From NCBI GenBank assembly GCA_045541355.1, contig JAZQIW010000111.1:6070-70069 (forward strand): 64,000 nucleotides of DNA, given 5' to 3'. The translations under genes and the position numbers were made by a program. The stretch comes from UMGS1387 sp045541355. GTDB lineage: Bacteria; Bacillota; Clostridia; Oscillospirales; CAG-382. Positions 1 through 8,682 of this stretch are shown in pieces (positions within the stretch are counted from its first letter, which is position 1; each line of letters opens with the position of its first letter). The notes under the pieces were generated by a model, which worked only from the letters and a program-made list of their open reading frames with translations, did no database searches and had not been told where the DNA came from.

Positions 1-40
1 TGGTCTTATCAATCTTGTACGGGGAACATTTGGTATATAA
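1..40 (+). CDS. spoIIIAC: SpoIIIAC, C-terminal end only
   Basis: Twelve codons of an open frame (reading GLINLVRGTFGI) run from the window edge to a TAA at 38-40, two bases before the spoIIIAD start. The position directly upstream of spoIIIAD in an otherwise canonical spoIIIA operon identifies it as the end of spoIIIAC, a small two-helix membrane protein of the SpoIIIA channel. The fragment itself is too short to prove identity, so the call rests on gene order. Confidence 0.7.
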   Translation, partial: GLINLVRGTFGI

Positions 41-42
41 AA

Positions 43-426
43 ATGGGAATTGTAAAGCTTATACTTTGTGTCATTTCAAGTCTTATAATTATAATACTGT
101 TAAGGAAAATTAATTCCGAGCAGGCTCTGCTTGCCTCTTGTATTCTGAATATATCAATAACAGTTTTTTCCATCAGTATACTTATTCCCGTGTTCGACTA
201 CATAAAAGAGCTTACGGACAATTCGCTGTATAAAAGCTTTTTTGAAATAATGTTCAAAAGTGCAGGTGTTTGTCTATTATGCTCATTTGCAGGTGAGCTG
301 TGCAAAGACACAGGAGAAGCAAGTCTCGGACAGAAAATTGAGCTTGCCGGAAAATGCACGCTTTTAACATTCAGCCTTCCACTGATTAAGACGGTGTTCA
401 GTTATGCATCACAGCTTGTTTCATAA
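43..426 (+). CDS. spoIIIAD: Stage III sporulation protein AD
   Basis: A 127-residue hydrophobic protein with about four predicted membrane helices, matching the length and pattern of SpoIIIAD. In the family this is a membrane component of the SpoIIIA-SpoIIQ channel that spans the two membranes between mother cell and engulfed forespore and keeps the forespore transcriptionally active (sigma-G stage). It starts two bases after the spoIIIAC stop and overlaps the spoIIIAE start by 23 bases, so translation is probably coupled. Mother-cell sigma-E control is expected from the family; the promoter lies outside the window. Confidence 0.93.
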   Translation: MGIVKLILCVISSLIIIILLRKINSEQALLASCILNISITVFSISILIPVFDYIKELTDNSLYKSFFEIMFKSAGVCLLCSFAGELCKDTGEASLGQKIELAGKCTLLTFSLPLIKTVFSYASQLVS

Positions 427-1468
427 ACTCACAGCAATTATTCTGGTTACGCTGTTTTTAACCTTCTCAGTCTATGCGGGAAATGGCAAGGAATATATGT
501 CAGAGGAAAGTGCAGCCGAAAAAGCGAGCGAAATAAGCGAATATCTTGACATACAAAGAATTCTTGACTTTTTGTTATCAGGAATGATTTCTTTCTGTAA
601 AGAAGCCTCTTCAAGCTTTATAATGTGCATAGTTATAATTCTTTGCTCTACTGTTTTCTCCTCGATATGTGACGGATTGAAGATACACGAAAACGTATTT
701 TCATATATTTCAGTATCAATGCTGACTCTCTTTTGCCTTATCCCCATTCAATCATTAATTGCAAAAGCAGAAGGATATCTTGAGGCTCTTTGCGCCTTTA
801 TGGTGTCCTTTGTACCAACGCAAGCCGCGCTTTATGCTGCATCGGGTTTTACTCTGACTGCGGCAATTTCTGCGGTCTCTTCAAACATAGCTATATCCGT
901 AACTCAGGTTCTGAGTGCATCCCTCCTTCTTCCGCTTATAAAGGCATCATGCACTCTCATATCGGTTAATGCAATATGCAAGAGGATAAATTTATCGGGC
1001 ATTATAAGCTTCATTAGGTCATTTTCACTTTGGGTTATCGGGCTTTCCTTCACTTTACTTACAGGTCTTATGTCTCTTCAGACGGTTCTAAAAAGCAGCG
1101 CCGACACCCTTGCAATGAAAGGTCTCAGATACGGTGCAGCAAAGCTAATACCCGTTGCCGGAGGCATGATAAGCGAAAGCATGAGAACTGTCGCTGCAAG
1201 CTTAGGTTTTATCAAAAATGTCACGGGTATTGCAGGTATTACCTTTATTATTTATTTAATACTTCCGCCAATTGCAGCTGTAATTACAATAAAGCTTTTC
1301 TTTACTATTCTGACCTGGCTGTCAAGGGCGACGGGTCAAGAGGCACACTCAGCACTTCTTGACGGTTTTAATGCCTGTATTACCGTTCTCACATCTCTAC
1401 TGCTTGGGTGCTCTGTTGCTTTTATCATAATTCTGACACTCTTTATAAGTACAACAGTTTCATTATGA
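404..1468 (+). CDS. spoIIIAE: Stage III sporulation protein AE
   Basis: A 354-residue polytopic membrane protein. Residues 1-25 form a signal-peptide-like segment ending VYAG. A short polar stretch follows, then about seven to eight hydrophobic helices, the family layout. SpoIIIAE is the largest membrane subunit of the SpoIIIA feeding-tube/secretion-like complex and belongs with SpoIIIAF-AH. The start overlaps the end of spoIIIAD; spoIIIAF begins 10 bases after the stop behind a GAGGATG ribosome site. Confidence 0.95.
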   Translation: MHHSLFHKLTAIILVTLFLTFSVYAGNGKEYMSEESAAEKASEISEYLDIQRILDFLLSGMISFCKEASSSFIMCIVIILCSTVFSSICDGLKIHENVFSYISVSMLTLFCLIPIQSLIAKAEGYLEALCAFMVSFVPTQAALYAASGFTLTAAISAVSSNIAISVTQVLSASLLLPLIKASCTLISVNAICKRINLSGIISFIRSFSLWVIGLSFTLLTGLMSLQTVLKSSADTLAMKGLRYGAAKLIPVAGGMISESMRTVAASLGFIKNVTGIAGITFIIYLILPPIAAVITIKLFFTILTWLSRATGQEAHSALLDGFNACITVLTSLLLGCSVAFIIILTLFISTTVSL

Positions 1469-1478
1469 GGATGAAAAA

Positions 1479-1985
1479 ATGACATCGTTTATTAGTTCAT
1501 ACATAAACACAATCGTATCGGTTGCCATATGCGCATTTATCTGTGAAACAATAACATCATCAGGCAGAGAAGCATTACATAAGGGACAAAGGCTAATAAC
1601 AAGTCTTTGTATCTTCATATCGCTTGTACTTCCCGTTTGCAACGCTTTAATAAAGGTAAAACCCGATTTATCCTTCGGCAACACATTTGCTGTTGAAAAC
1701 GGCACATTATACAGCAGTAAGACATATTTAAGTCTTATAGCAAACGAGACAGAAACCGTATTACAAGAGCTTATAACCAAGACATTTGGAATACAACCTG
1801 ACAATATCAGCATAAACATAAGTGAAGAATCAAATGATATGCAAAAACATCTTATTATTGACAGCATAACAGTTTCGATAAAAGCCGATGAAGAAACAAC
1901 AAACAATATTAAGCAGTTTATTTCAAATGAGCTTGATATCGGCAGTGAAAGCATATACGTTATAGGAGAAGAAGGTAATGACTGA
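1479..1985 (+). CDS. spoIIIAF: Stage III sporulation protein AF
   Basis: A 168-residue protein with two N-terminal membrane helices (about residues 7-25 and 35-55) and a soluble C-terminal domain that includes a DNISINI-type strand. This is the SpoIIIAF plan, in which the soluble part has a ring-building-motif fold related to SpoIIIAG. The stop overlaps the spoIIIAG start by 8 bases. The sequence is divergent and the call relies partly on position between AE and AG. Confidence 0.88.
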   Translation: MTSFISSYINTIVSVAICAFICETITSSGREALHKGQRLITSLCIFISLVLPVCNALIKVKPDLSFGNTFAVENGTLYSSKTYLSLIANETETVLQELITKTFGIQPDNISINISEESNDMQKHLIIDSITVSIKADEETTNNIKQFISNELDIGSESIYVIGEEGND

Positions 1986-2487
1986 CAGACTAATAAAATA
2001 TTTATCCGAAAACAAAAAAGCAATAAGTATTTGCATAATTTCATTTGGTTTAGTTCTGATCATAACAGCGTTTATGAGAGATAAGAATAACGGGAAAAGC
2101 TTAGAAAGCATCTATTATACAAGCGACAGCATTCAATACTGCTCTTACCTTGAACAAAAAATTAAAATGACAATTGAAAGCATAACGGGTAATGATACGG
2201 TAGAAGTAATGATAACACTTAAAGACTCAAATCCGGCTGCAATCGTCACACAAAATAACGCTGCCATGACTCAGAACGGTTTTTTTGACTTCACCAACAC
2301 AAATAATAAGTCAAGTGAGCTTACAAAAGCATCATTCTCCGAAATCGGCGGAGTTATGGTAATTATGAAAAGTATAAGCGATTTACAGTCACTTCAAGAA
2401 ATAAAAAAAGCCGTTTCAACGGCATTAAACATATCTGAAAACAAAATATACATAATTGGAGGAGCAGAAGGCAATGAAAAAAATTAA
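1978..2487 (+). CDS. spoIIIAG: Stage III sporulation protein AG
   Basis: A 169-residue bitopic protein: a short cytoplasmic N-terminus, one membrane helix at about residues 17-34, then an extracytoplasmic domain containing the TVEVMITLKD and ISENKIYIIGG strands typical of the SpoIIIAG ring-building motif. In Bacillus the protein forms a large oligomeric ring in the intermembrane space between mother cell and forespore. The 3' end overlaps spoIIIAH by 14 bases. Confidence 0.93.
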   Translation: MTDRLIKYLSENKKAISICIISFGLVLIITAFMRDKNNGKSLESIYYTSDSIQYCSYLEQKIKMTIESITGNDTVEVMITLKDSNPAAIVTQNNAAMTQNGFFDFTNTNNKSSELTKASFSEIGGVMVIMKSISDLQSLQEIKKAVSTALNISENKIYIIGGAEGNEKN

Positions 2488-3058
2488 AGGCAAGTTTTCA
2501 TCATTTATCAAGAGACACAAGAAACCCATTTTTGCGCTGTCCATTGCCGCAATTACAGCAGCGGTTATATACACAGATATATTTAATTTGACAGCGAACA
2601 CCCCTGTTTCCGACTATATATACAACACGGAAACATCAGAGAACAACATAAAAATACTCGGTGAGGCGGCATTGGTTGACAGCACACAAAGCGATATAGA
2701 TAACGACCAAGACAGCTTTTTTGTCAGCGCAACTCTAAACAGAGAAAAATCAAGGGATGAGGCACTTGAGACGCTTCAAGTGGTTGTTGACAGTTCAGAA
2801 TCACTTCCCGAAGCAAGAAACAAGGCGCTAACGGAAATAATGGAGATAGCAGGAGATATTGAGATTGAAACAATAGTAGAAGAAATGATAAAGGCTAAAG
2901 GATTTGAGGAATGTGTGGCAATAATAAGCGGCGACAACATAAATGTTATAGTAAAGTCTGAAGGTCTTCTTACAAGCGAGGTTGCACAAATAACGGATAT
3001 TGTAAGAAATGAAACAGGCTTTGGTGCGGAAAATATACGCATAGTTGAAAAAATGTAA
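2474..3058 (+). CDS. spoIIIAH: Stage III sporulation protein AH
   Basis: A bitopic protein with one membrane helix (about residues 18-35) and a YscJ/FliF-like extracytoplasmic domain. The conserved stretch EAALVDSTQSDIDND is followed by the REKSRDEALETLQ helix. SpoIIIAH pairs with forespore SpoIIQ across the intermembrane space. The ATG at 2474 is preferred over an in-frame ATG at 2456, because GGAGGA at 2458-2463 sits 10 bases before 2474 and would lie inside the longer version. It is the last gene of the operon, followed by a strong terminator. Confidence 0.94.
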   Translation: MKKIKGKFSSFIKRHKKPIFALSIAAITAAVIYTDIFNLTANTPVSDYIYNTETSENNIKILGEAALVDSTQSDIDNDQDSFFVSATLNREKSRDEALETLQVVVDSSESLPEARNKALTEIMEIAGDIEIETIVEEMIKAKGFEECVAIISGDNINVIVKSEGLLTSEVAQITDIVRNETGFGAENIRIVEKM

Positions 3059-3063
3059 ATTAC

Positions 3064-3093
3064 AAAAAAGGCAGACCTTTGTCTGCCTTTTTA
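3064..3093 (+). terminator. Terminator of the spoIIIA operon, probably bidirectional
   Basis: AAAGGCAGAC-ctt-GTCTGCCTTTTT forms a perfect 10-bp stem with a T tract on the plus strand and an A tract before it. It therefore can also end the converging lipoprotein gene at 3106. Confidence 0.9.
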
Positions 3094-3105
3094 ACATATA
3101 TTTTA

Positions 3106-3861
3106 TTATTCGTTGAAATTCACCGTTGCATTGGAAAGCGCTTCGTTTCCTTCTGCAATCTCTATCTTTTCCCACTGAGCCTTTGAGCCGGAGAAGTTGA
3201 CGGTTTTGAGGCTGTCGCAATCAAAGAAAGCATTTTCTCCAATCTTTGTAACAGTAGCGGGAATATCAATTTCAGAAAGCGAGAAACAGCTACTGAATGC
3301 ATCAGCTCCAATGGAGGTTGCAGAGTCTCCAAGCTCTGCACTCTTTAAACTGATGCAAAGATAGAACAGGCTATCGCTTACACTCTCAAGATTGTCGGGC
3401 AGCTCAGCTTCAGAAAGGTTTATGCAGTGAGAAAAAGCACTCTCTTCAATAGTAGTTACACTGTCAGGTATATCAACCTCTTCAAGCCATGTACATTCAT
3501 AGAAAGCCTTTTCGCCGATTTTTTTAAGAGAATCGGGAAGCTCAACATCCTCAAGCTTGTTATAACCGCTGAAAGCTTCTGCGGGTATTTCATCAAAATT
3601 ACCCTTGATTTCAAGCGATGCAAGATCAGGCTTTATATAGTTCCAAGGTGCAACGCCTGTTTCTTCATCATTAAGCTGGGCGAGACTTCCGGAGCCGGTA
3701 ATAAAGAGGTGATCTGTTGTAATGTCCCACTCAAGCCCCTCAGGATACTGTGTGTTGTCAATCTGATTATCATTATTGGGTTTTTCTGTCTCTTTCTTAC
3801 ATGAAGCAAAAGAAAGTACAAGCACAGATGCTGCAACAATAGCAAAGATTTTCTTATTCAT
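3106..3861 (-). CDS. Secreted leucine-rich-repeat (BspA-type) lipoprotein
   Basis: A 251-residue exported protein. Residues 1-21 are a lipoprotein signal ending LSFASC, with Cys21 as the predicted lipid-modified residue. An Asn-rich linker follows. From about residue 85 there are five to six copies of a ~23-residue repeat of the type LPDSLKKIGEKAFYECTWLEEVDIPDS, the LRR_5/BspA family. These proteins are surface-exposed and commonly bind host or matrix ligands, but no partner is visible here. It is the third gene after polyprenyl synthetase and uppS, 15 bases from uppS, so it is probably co-transcribed although no functional link is evident. Confidence 0.85.
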   Translation of the reverse strand: MNKKIFAIVAASVLVLSFASCKKETEKPNNDNQIDNTQYPEGLEWDITTDHLFITGSGSLAQLNDEETGVAPWNYIKPDLASLEIKGNFDEIPAEAFSGYNKLEDVELPDSLKKIGEKAFYECTWLEEVDIPDSVTTIEESAFSHCINLSEAELPDNLESVSDSLFYLCISLKSAELGDSATSIGADAFSSCFSLSEIDIPATVTKIGENAFFDCDSLKTVNFSGSKAQWEKIEIAEGNEALSNATVNFNE

Positions 3862-3875
3862 AATCGTTTCCTCCG

Positions 3876-4589
3876 TTATTTACCTTTATTTATACGTGTT
3901 TTTTCATAATATTCATCGATAGCAAAATCAAACTGCTCGTGCGAAAAATCAGGCCACAGAACATCTATATAACAAAACTCGGAATAGGATGTTTCCCATG
4001 GGAAGAAGCCTGACAGCCTTTTATCTCCGCCTGTTCTGATAACAAGGTCCATGCTCGGTGAGTGAGCAAGATCAAGATACTTTATGTACAAATCCTCACA
4101 GATATCATCACATGAAATCTTTCCTTTTACGGCATCCTCTGCAATTTTCTTTGCAACCCTTACTGTTTCATCGTGCCCGCCGTAGCTAATAGCAACATTT
4201 ACCGTAAGCGATGTACAATCCTTTGTCATATCAGCCGCTTTTTGCAGCGTTTCTCGGCTTGACGATGACATTTTTTCAAAGTTACCAATCGGCACAAGGC
4301 GAATTCCTCTGTTTATACACGTTTTAACCTTGCTCGTGAAAAAGCGTTCCATAAGATCCATAAGTGATGAAACTTCATCATCAGTTCGATTCCAGTTATC
4401 ATATGAAAAAGCGTATACTGTAAGATGCTTTATCGCCCTTTCCTGACACCACATACACAGCTCCATGAACTTATCAACGCCTTTTTCATGACCCTTAATA
4501 ACACTTTCAAGCTTATGCTGCCGTGCCCAGCGTCTATTACCGTCCATTATGACACCGACATGCTGTATTTCAGTAGCCTTTTCAGCCAT
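3876..4589 (-). CDS. uppS: Isoprenyl transferase (undecaprenyl diphosphate synthase)
   Basis: A 237-residue cis-prenyltransferase. The HVGVIMDGNRRWAR motif at residues 10-23 carries the catalytic Asp16 and the diphosphate-binding Arg residues. The C-terminal region has the conserved RTGGDKRLSGFFPWETSYSEF segment and a terminal Trp-Pro-Asp-Phe element. It condenses isopentenyl diphosphate units onto a short allylic diphosphate to make the C55 carrier lipid for peptidoglycan. The gene 16 bases upstream encodes a trans-prenyl synthase that plausibly makes its allylic primer. Length is normal for the family. Confidence 0.95.
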   Translation of the reverse strand: MAEKATEIQHVGVIMDGNRRWARQHKLESVIKGHEKGVDKFMELCMWCQERAIKHLTVYAFSYDNWNRTDDEVSSLMDLMERFFTSKVKTCINRGIRLVPIGNFEKMSSSSRETLQKAADMTKDCTSLTVNVAISYGGHDETVRVAKKIAEDAVKGKISCDDICEDLYIKYLDLAHSPSMDLVIRTGGDKRLSGFFPWETSYSEFCYIDVLWPDFSHEQFDFAIDEYYEKTRINKGK

Positions 4590-4604
4590 TTTCTAACCCC
4601 ACTT

Positions 4605-5645
4605 TCAATTGGTTCTGTTTGTCATATATTCAAGAAGAGCCAACAGCAACTCCTGTCCCTTATCGTTTATCTTAATTTCCGAAAGAACAGAGAGAGCTTT
4701 ACGGGTATATTCTTTGCACAATTCTTCGGCATATGTATGAGAACCGCAATCGTCAAAGAGCTTTCTGACAATTAAAAGCTCCTCAATGCCCGCATTCTTT
4801 TTTCCATAAATACTTTCAAAGATCTTTCTGCTTTCTGCATCGGCATTTTTTTTAAAATGACAGGTAAGCACCGTCTTCTTTCCTTCGCACATATCACTGA
4901 CAACACTCTTGCCAAGCTTATTCTCATCCCCGAAGATGCCGAGAATATCGTCTTTGATCTGAAACGAAATGCCCACAGCATCACCAAATTCAGACAAGAG
5001 TGATAAATCATGACTATCCGCCTCTGCAAGAATTGCACCCAAAACGAGCGGACCTGAGACTGTATACTGTGCAGTCTTTAGACGGTACATATCAAGAATT
5101 TGTTCCTCATTCACGAAATCAAGGCTTTCAAATTCAATGTCGCGAAGTTCTCCGGAAATTGTTTTTGCAAAAACGCTGTTTTGATGTGAAACAGCTCTAA
5201 GCTTTACCGCATCGGAAAAATCACACTTCTGCAATATTTCGCATGCAGCGACTATACCATAATCACCAACACAAATGGACTTGGAAACCCCGTCATGTCC
5301 CTCGCCCAGGGTCTTATGCATTGAGGGCTTAAAGCGTCTGTAATCACTGTTATCAATTATATCATCGTGAGCAAGAATCCCGGTCTGGAACAGCTCATAG
5401 GAAAGAGACGGAAGCAGAACCTTGTCTGCATTATCAAAGCCGCGAAGCATACCGTAAGACAGCCATACAAGAAACGCTCTTATTCTCTTTCCGCCCATGC
5501 TATGTTCAACAAGCGCTTGCACATATCTTTTATCGGCACTGTCCAAGCCAAGTGAATTCAGAAAATCGGAACATCTTCCATCACTGAAAAAAGCGTCGCA
5601 TTTTTCTCTATATTCAATTAGTCGATTGACGAAAATATTATTCAT
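4605..5645 (-). CDS. Polyprenyl synthetase family protein (trans-prenyltransferase)
   Basis: A 346-residue protein with both aspartate-rich motifs: DDIID at about residues 94-98 and DDILGIFGDE at about 232-241. It also has the GGKRIRAFL substrate-binding segment near residue 50. It makes a linear all-trans allylic diphosphate (FPP/GGPP class; chain length cannot be read from sequence). The ATG at 5645 is preferred over an upstream in-frame ATG at 5717 because a GAGGT ribosome site precedes it and a promoter at 5675-5703 lies inside the longer version. It is first in an operon with uppS, which would use its product. Confidence 0.87.
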   Translation of the reverse strand: MNNIFVNRLIEYREKCDAFFSDGRCSDFLNSLGLDSADKRYVQALVEHSMGGKRIRAFLVWLSYGMLRGFDNADKVLLPSLSYELFQTGILAHDDIIDNSDYRRFKPSMHKTLGEGHDGVSKSICVGDYGIVAACEILQKCDFSDAVKLRAVSHQNSVFAKTISGELRDIEFESLDFVNEEQILDMYRLKTAQYTVSGPLVLGAILAEADSHDLSLLSEFGDAVGISFQIKDDILGIFGDENKLGKSVVSDMCEGKKTVLTCHFKKNADAESRKIFESIYGKKNAGIEELLIVRKLFDDCGSHTYAEELCKEYTRKALSVLSEIKINDKGQELLLALLEYMTNRTN

Positions 5646-5674
5646 AACATACCTCATAGAGAATTTCTTGTTAT

Positions 5675-5703
5675 AGTATAACACATAATATTCAATTTGT
5701 CGA
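5675..5703 (-). promoter_or_regulatory. Sigma-A promoter of the prenyl synthase-uppS operon
   Basis: On the minus strand TCGACA, 17 bases, TATACT, ending about 30 bases before the 5645 start. It excludes the longer prenyl synthase reading. Confidence 0.8.
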
Positions 5704-5733
5704 TATAAATATTTCAAAAGTTAACAATTTATT

Positions 5734-5763
5734 GTTGCCGTTCGGTAAACAAATATGATAAAA
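5734..5763 (+). promoter_or_regulatory. Promoter of the MscS channel gene
   Basis: TTGCCG, 18 bases, TAAAAT with an extended TGA before the -10. The upstream in-frame ATG at 5755 falls in this -10 region, so the true start is the ATG at 5791. Confidence 0.65.
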
Positions 5764-5790
5764 TTAAGTAAAAACGAAAGGATGATATTA

Positions 5791-6597
5791 ATGAAGTATC
5801 TGACACTTAGCTATCTTATCGACAACATTGCCATCCCCCTGCTTAAAACTGCAGCAGTGCTTGTTATCGGTCTTATTCTTGCAAGGGTTGTATCTGAAAT
5901 TATTAAAAAGGTTCTTGTTAAATCGAATCTTGACATTTCGCTTATCAATTTCCTTGCCAGAACATCCAAAATTGCAATTGTGGTCCTCACTTTAATTTGC
6001 GCACTCGGGCTTTTAGGTATTCCTACAACAGGTCTTATTGCCGGTGTCTCGGCCATAGCTGCTGCAATTGCCCTTGCTCTTCAGGGAAGTCTTTCCAACA
6101 TCGCAGGCGGTATTTTTATTCTCGTTACTCGCCCGTTCCTGACAGGAAATCTTATTGAAATCAGCGGCACAACCGGCACTGTCAAGGATATTCAGCTTAT
6201 GCACACCGTTCTCAGAACTCCGGACAACAAGGAGATTATCATACCCAACAGCGTTGTTGTCAACAGCACCATTACCAATATGTCCAACGCCGACACAAGA
6301 AGAGTCGACCTTGTCTTCTCCATTAGCTATGATAACGATGCTCGACTTGCCGAGGACATTATATACAGAGTTGCCATGGCTCATCAGTTTACTCTTACAG
6401 ACCCGGCAGAGCCTTTTGTTAGAGAATCGGCTCACTCTGCAAGCTCTATTGATATCACGGCAAGAATCTGGTGCGAGGCAGAAAATTACTGGACACTTTA
6501 CTTTGACATGCTTGAAAAAGTACGTGAAGAATTCACAAAGCACGGCATATCCATTCCCTACAACCAGCTTGACGTTCACATCGACAACGCTAAGTAA
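5791..6597 (+). CDS. MscS-family mechanosensitive ion channel
   Basis: About 268 residues: three N-terminal membrane helices, the third being the Gly/Ala-rich pore helix (GVSAIAAAIALALQGSLSNIAGG). A Lsm-like beta domain follows (VTRPFLTGNLIEI, then VKDIQLMHTVLRTPDNKEIIIPN), then a C-terminal alpha/beta domain. This is the minimal MscS plan. It releases osmolytes on sudden hypo-osmotic stress. The start at 5791 has a GAAAGGA site 8 bases upstream; an ATG at 5755 has none and overlaps the promoter. It is monocistronic, closed by a strong terminator. Confidence 0.92.
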   Translation: MKYLTLSYLIDNIAIPLLKTAAVLVIGLILARVVSEIIKKVLVKSNLDISLINFLARTSKIAIVVLTLICALGLLGIPTTGLIAGVSAIAAAIALALQGSLSNIAGGIFILVTRPFLTGNLIEISGTTGTVKDIQLMHTVLRTPDNKEIIIPNSVVVNSTITNMSNADTRRVDLVFSISYDNDARLAEDIIYRVAMAHQFTLTDPAEPFVRESAHSASSIDITARIWCEAENYWTLYFDMLEKVREEFTKHGISIPYNQLDVHIDNAK

Positions 6598-6610
6598 CAT
6601 AATATTGTCA

Positions 6611-6640
6611 AAGGGCTGTCCCATCGGACAGCCCTCTTTT
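6611..6640 (+). terminator. Terminator between mscS-like gene and V-ATPase operon
   Basis: AAGGGCTGTCC-catc-GGACAGCCCTCTTTT: a 9-10 bp GC-rich stem with a T tract on the plus strand and A residues on the other side. It can serve both converging units. Confidence 0.9.
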
Positions 6641-6643
6641 ATT

Positions 6644-7291
6644 TTATCCTTTACGCTGCTCATTAAGCATCATATCCTTGACCTTCATGAGACGTGTTGT
6701 TGTGCTTCTTTCATTTTCGTCAAGCTTCATTGTAATATACTTGATTGTATCAGTATATTGAGGTATCAAAACGTGCTCAAGAGCATTAACTCTTCTGCGC
6801 GTTTTTTCTATTTCTGCCGACATCATCTGGCACGACTTTTCAATCTCAGCAAGCCTTACCATTTTTGAGAAAACAATACCAAGATTTCTTACTGCCTCAT
6901 CAAGATCTCCCGAGGTATATGCAAATCCGTATGAATAAACATCATTTTCATTCGCGCTTTTCATGGATATATCAAAAACAGGAATATTTACGCTCATAAC
7001 ATTTCTGCTTGAAACATCAAGCGAAAGCTCTTGCTTTGGCATCATCAAAGCAACATCAAGCATCTGTCCCTGCATAACCGATCGGGCAACGGCAATATGC
7101 TTATTGGCCTCGGAAATCGCCTCTTCAACCTCACGTCGCAACGCCTTGTTTTCCTTTACCATATCAAGAAAACGCCGCATCAGCTCATCGCGCTTATCCT
7201 TAAGAAGCTTATGCCCGCGGCGGGCAGTTACAAGCTTTCTCTTAAGGTTGGTAAGCTCCATACGGGTTGGATTGACATTCATAACTGCCAT
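6644..7291 (-). CDS. ntpD: V-type ATPase subunit D (central rotor shaft)
   Basis: A 215-residue, mostly helical protein beginning MAVMNVNPTRMELTNLKRKL, the hallmark N-terminus of V/A-ATPase subunit D. Two long coiled-coil arms form the central shaft that turns inside the A3B3 head and couples ATP hydrolysis to the membrane c-ring. It is the last gene of the operon, 17 bases after subunit B, and ends at the terminator 6611-6640. Confidence 0.95.
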   Translation of the reverse strand: MAVMNVNPTRMELTNLKRKLVTARRGHKLLKDKRDELMRRFLDMVKENKALRREVEEAISEANKHIAVARSVMQGQMLDVALMMPKQELSLDVSSRNVMSVNIPVFDISMKSANENDVYSYGFAYTSGDLDEAVRNLGIVFSKMVRLAEIEKSCQMMSAEIEKTRRRVNALEHVLIPQYTDTIKYITMKLDENERSTTTRLMKVKDMMLNEQRKG

Positions 7292-7308
7292 CTTTTCACC
7301 TTCCCGTT

Positions 7309-8682
7309 CTACTTCTTATCATAGTACATATCAAGGTATTTATCACTGATACGTTTAAGCTCACTTCTGGGAAGGATTCTTAAAAGCTCCCAGCCAATAT
7401 CAAGGGTTTCTTCAATACTTCTGTCGGTATCATACCCCTGCGAAACATACTTCTTTTCAAACTCATCGGCAAATTTTGCATATTTCTTATCAATTTCGGT
7501 AAGTGCAGACTCACCGAGAATTACCATAAGCTCCTTTGCATCCTTACCTCTTGCATAAGCAGAAAACAGCTGGTTCATAGTGTTGGAATGATCTTCTCTT
7601 GTCTTGCCTTCACCAATACCCTTATCCTTAAGTCTTGAAAGAGAAGGCAGAACATCTATTGGCGGCATTATACCCTTACGGTACAGGTCACGGGCAAGAA
7701 TAATCTGTCCCTCTGTAATATAGCCTGTAAGGTCAGGAATGGGGTGAGTCTTATCATCCTCGGGCATTGTCAGAATGGGTATCATTGTGATACTTCCCTT
7801 TTTGCCCTGCTGACGGCCTGCTCTTTCATAAATAGAAGCAAGGTCAGTATACATATAGCCGGGATATCCGCGGCGTCCCGGAACCTCCTTACGTGCAGCC
7901 GATACTTCACGAAGGGCATCTGCGTAGTTCGTAATATCAGTAAGAATTACAAGAACGTGCATATCCTTTTCAAAGGCAAGATACTCGGCAGCGGTAAGTG
8001 CCATTTTTGGCGTTGCAATTCTTTCAATAGCAGGGTCGTTTGCAAGATTTATGAAAAGCACCGTTCTGTCAATAGCTCCCGTCTCTGTAAAAGACTGAAC
8101 AAAATAGTTAGACTCTTCAAATGTAATACCCATGGCCGCAAATACAACGGCAAACTGCTCATTGGCACCTCTTACTTTTGCCTGCTTTGCAATCTGCGCC
8201 GCAAGGTTTGCATGAGGAAGACCGGATGCTGAAAAAATGGGAAGCTTCTGGCCTCTTACAAGTGTATTAAGACCGTCAATGGCAGAAATGCCCGTCTGAA
8301 TAAATTCCTGCGGATAGTTTCTTGCAGCAGGATTTATCGGGCTGCCGTTTACGTCAAGACGTTTATCCGGAATAATTTCAGGACCGTTATCAATAGGTCT
8401 TCCAAGACCATCAAAGACACGGCCAAGCATATCCTCGGAAACGCCCAGTTCCATCTGTCTGCCGAGAAACTTTACTGTGCTGTTTGAAAGATTTATACCT
8501 GTCGAGCTTTCAAAAAGCTGAACAAGTGCATTTGTACCGTTAATCTCAAGAACACGGCATCTTCTCTTTTCGCCGCTTTCAAGCTCGATTTCTCCAAGCT
8601 CGTTATAGGTAACCCCTTCAACATTTCGTACAAGCATAAGAGGACCCGATACTTCTTCAATTGTTCTGTATTCCTTTGGCAT
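7309..8682 (-). CDS. ntpB: V-type ATPase subunit B (non-catalytic head subunit)
   Basis: A 457-residue RecA-fold protein with the usual beta-barrel (EVSGPLMLV), the central nucleotide-fold region (SASGLPHANLAAQIA in place of a Walker A) and the RRGYPGYMYTDLA segment. Absence of a canonical P-loop is normal for the regulatory B subunit. The ATG overlaps the subunit A stop (TGATG) with an AAAGGAGG site just upstream, so A and B are translationally coupled, as needed for an A3B3 head. Confidence 0.97.
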   Translation of the reverse strand: MPKEYRTIEEVSGPLMLVRNVEGVTYNELGEIELESGEKRRCRVLEINGTNALVQLFESSTGINLSNSTVKFLGRQMELGVSEDMLGRVFDGLGRPIDNGPEIIPDKRLDVNGSPINPAARNYPQEFIQTGISAIDGLNTLVRGQKLPIFSASGLPHANLAAQIAKQAKVRGANEQFAVVFAAMGITFEESNYFVQSFTETGAIDRTVLFINLANDPAIERIATPKMALTAAEYLAFEKDMHVLVILTDITNYADALREVSAARKEVPGRRGYPGYMYTDLASIYERAGRQQGKKGSITMIPILTMPEDDKTHPIPDLTGYITEGQIILARDLYRKGIMPPIDVLPSLSRLKDKGIGEGKTREDHSNTMNQLFSAYARGKDAKELMVILGESALTEIDKKYAKFADEFEKKYVSQGYDTDRSIEETLDIGWELLRILPRSELKRISDKYLDMYYDKK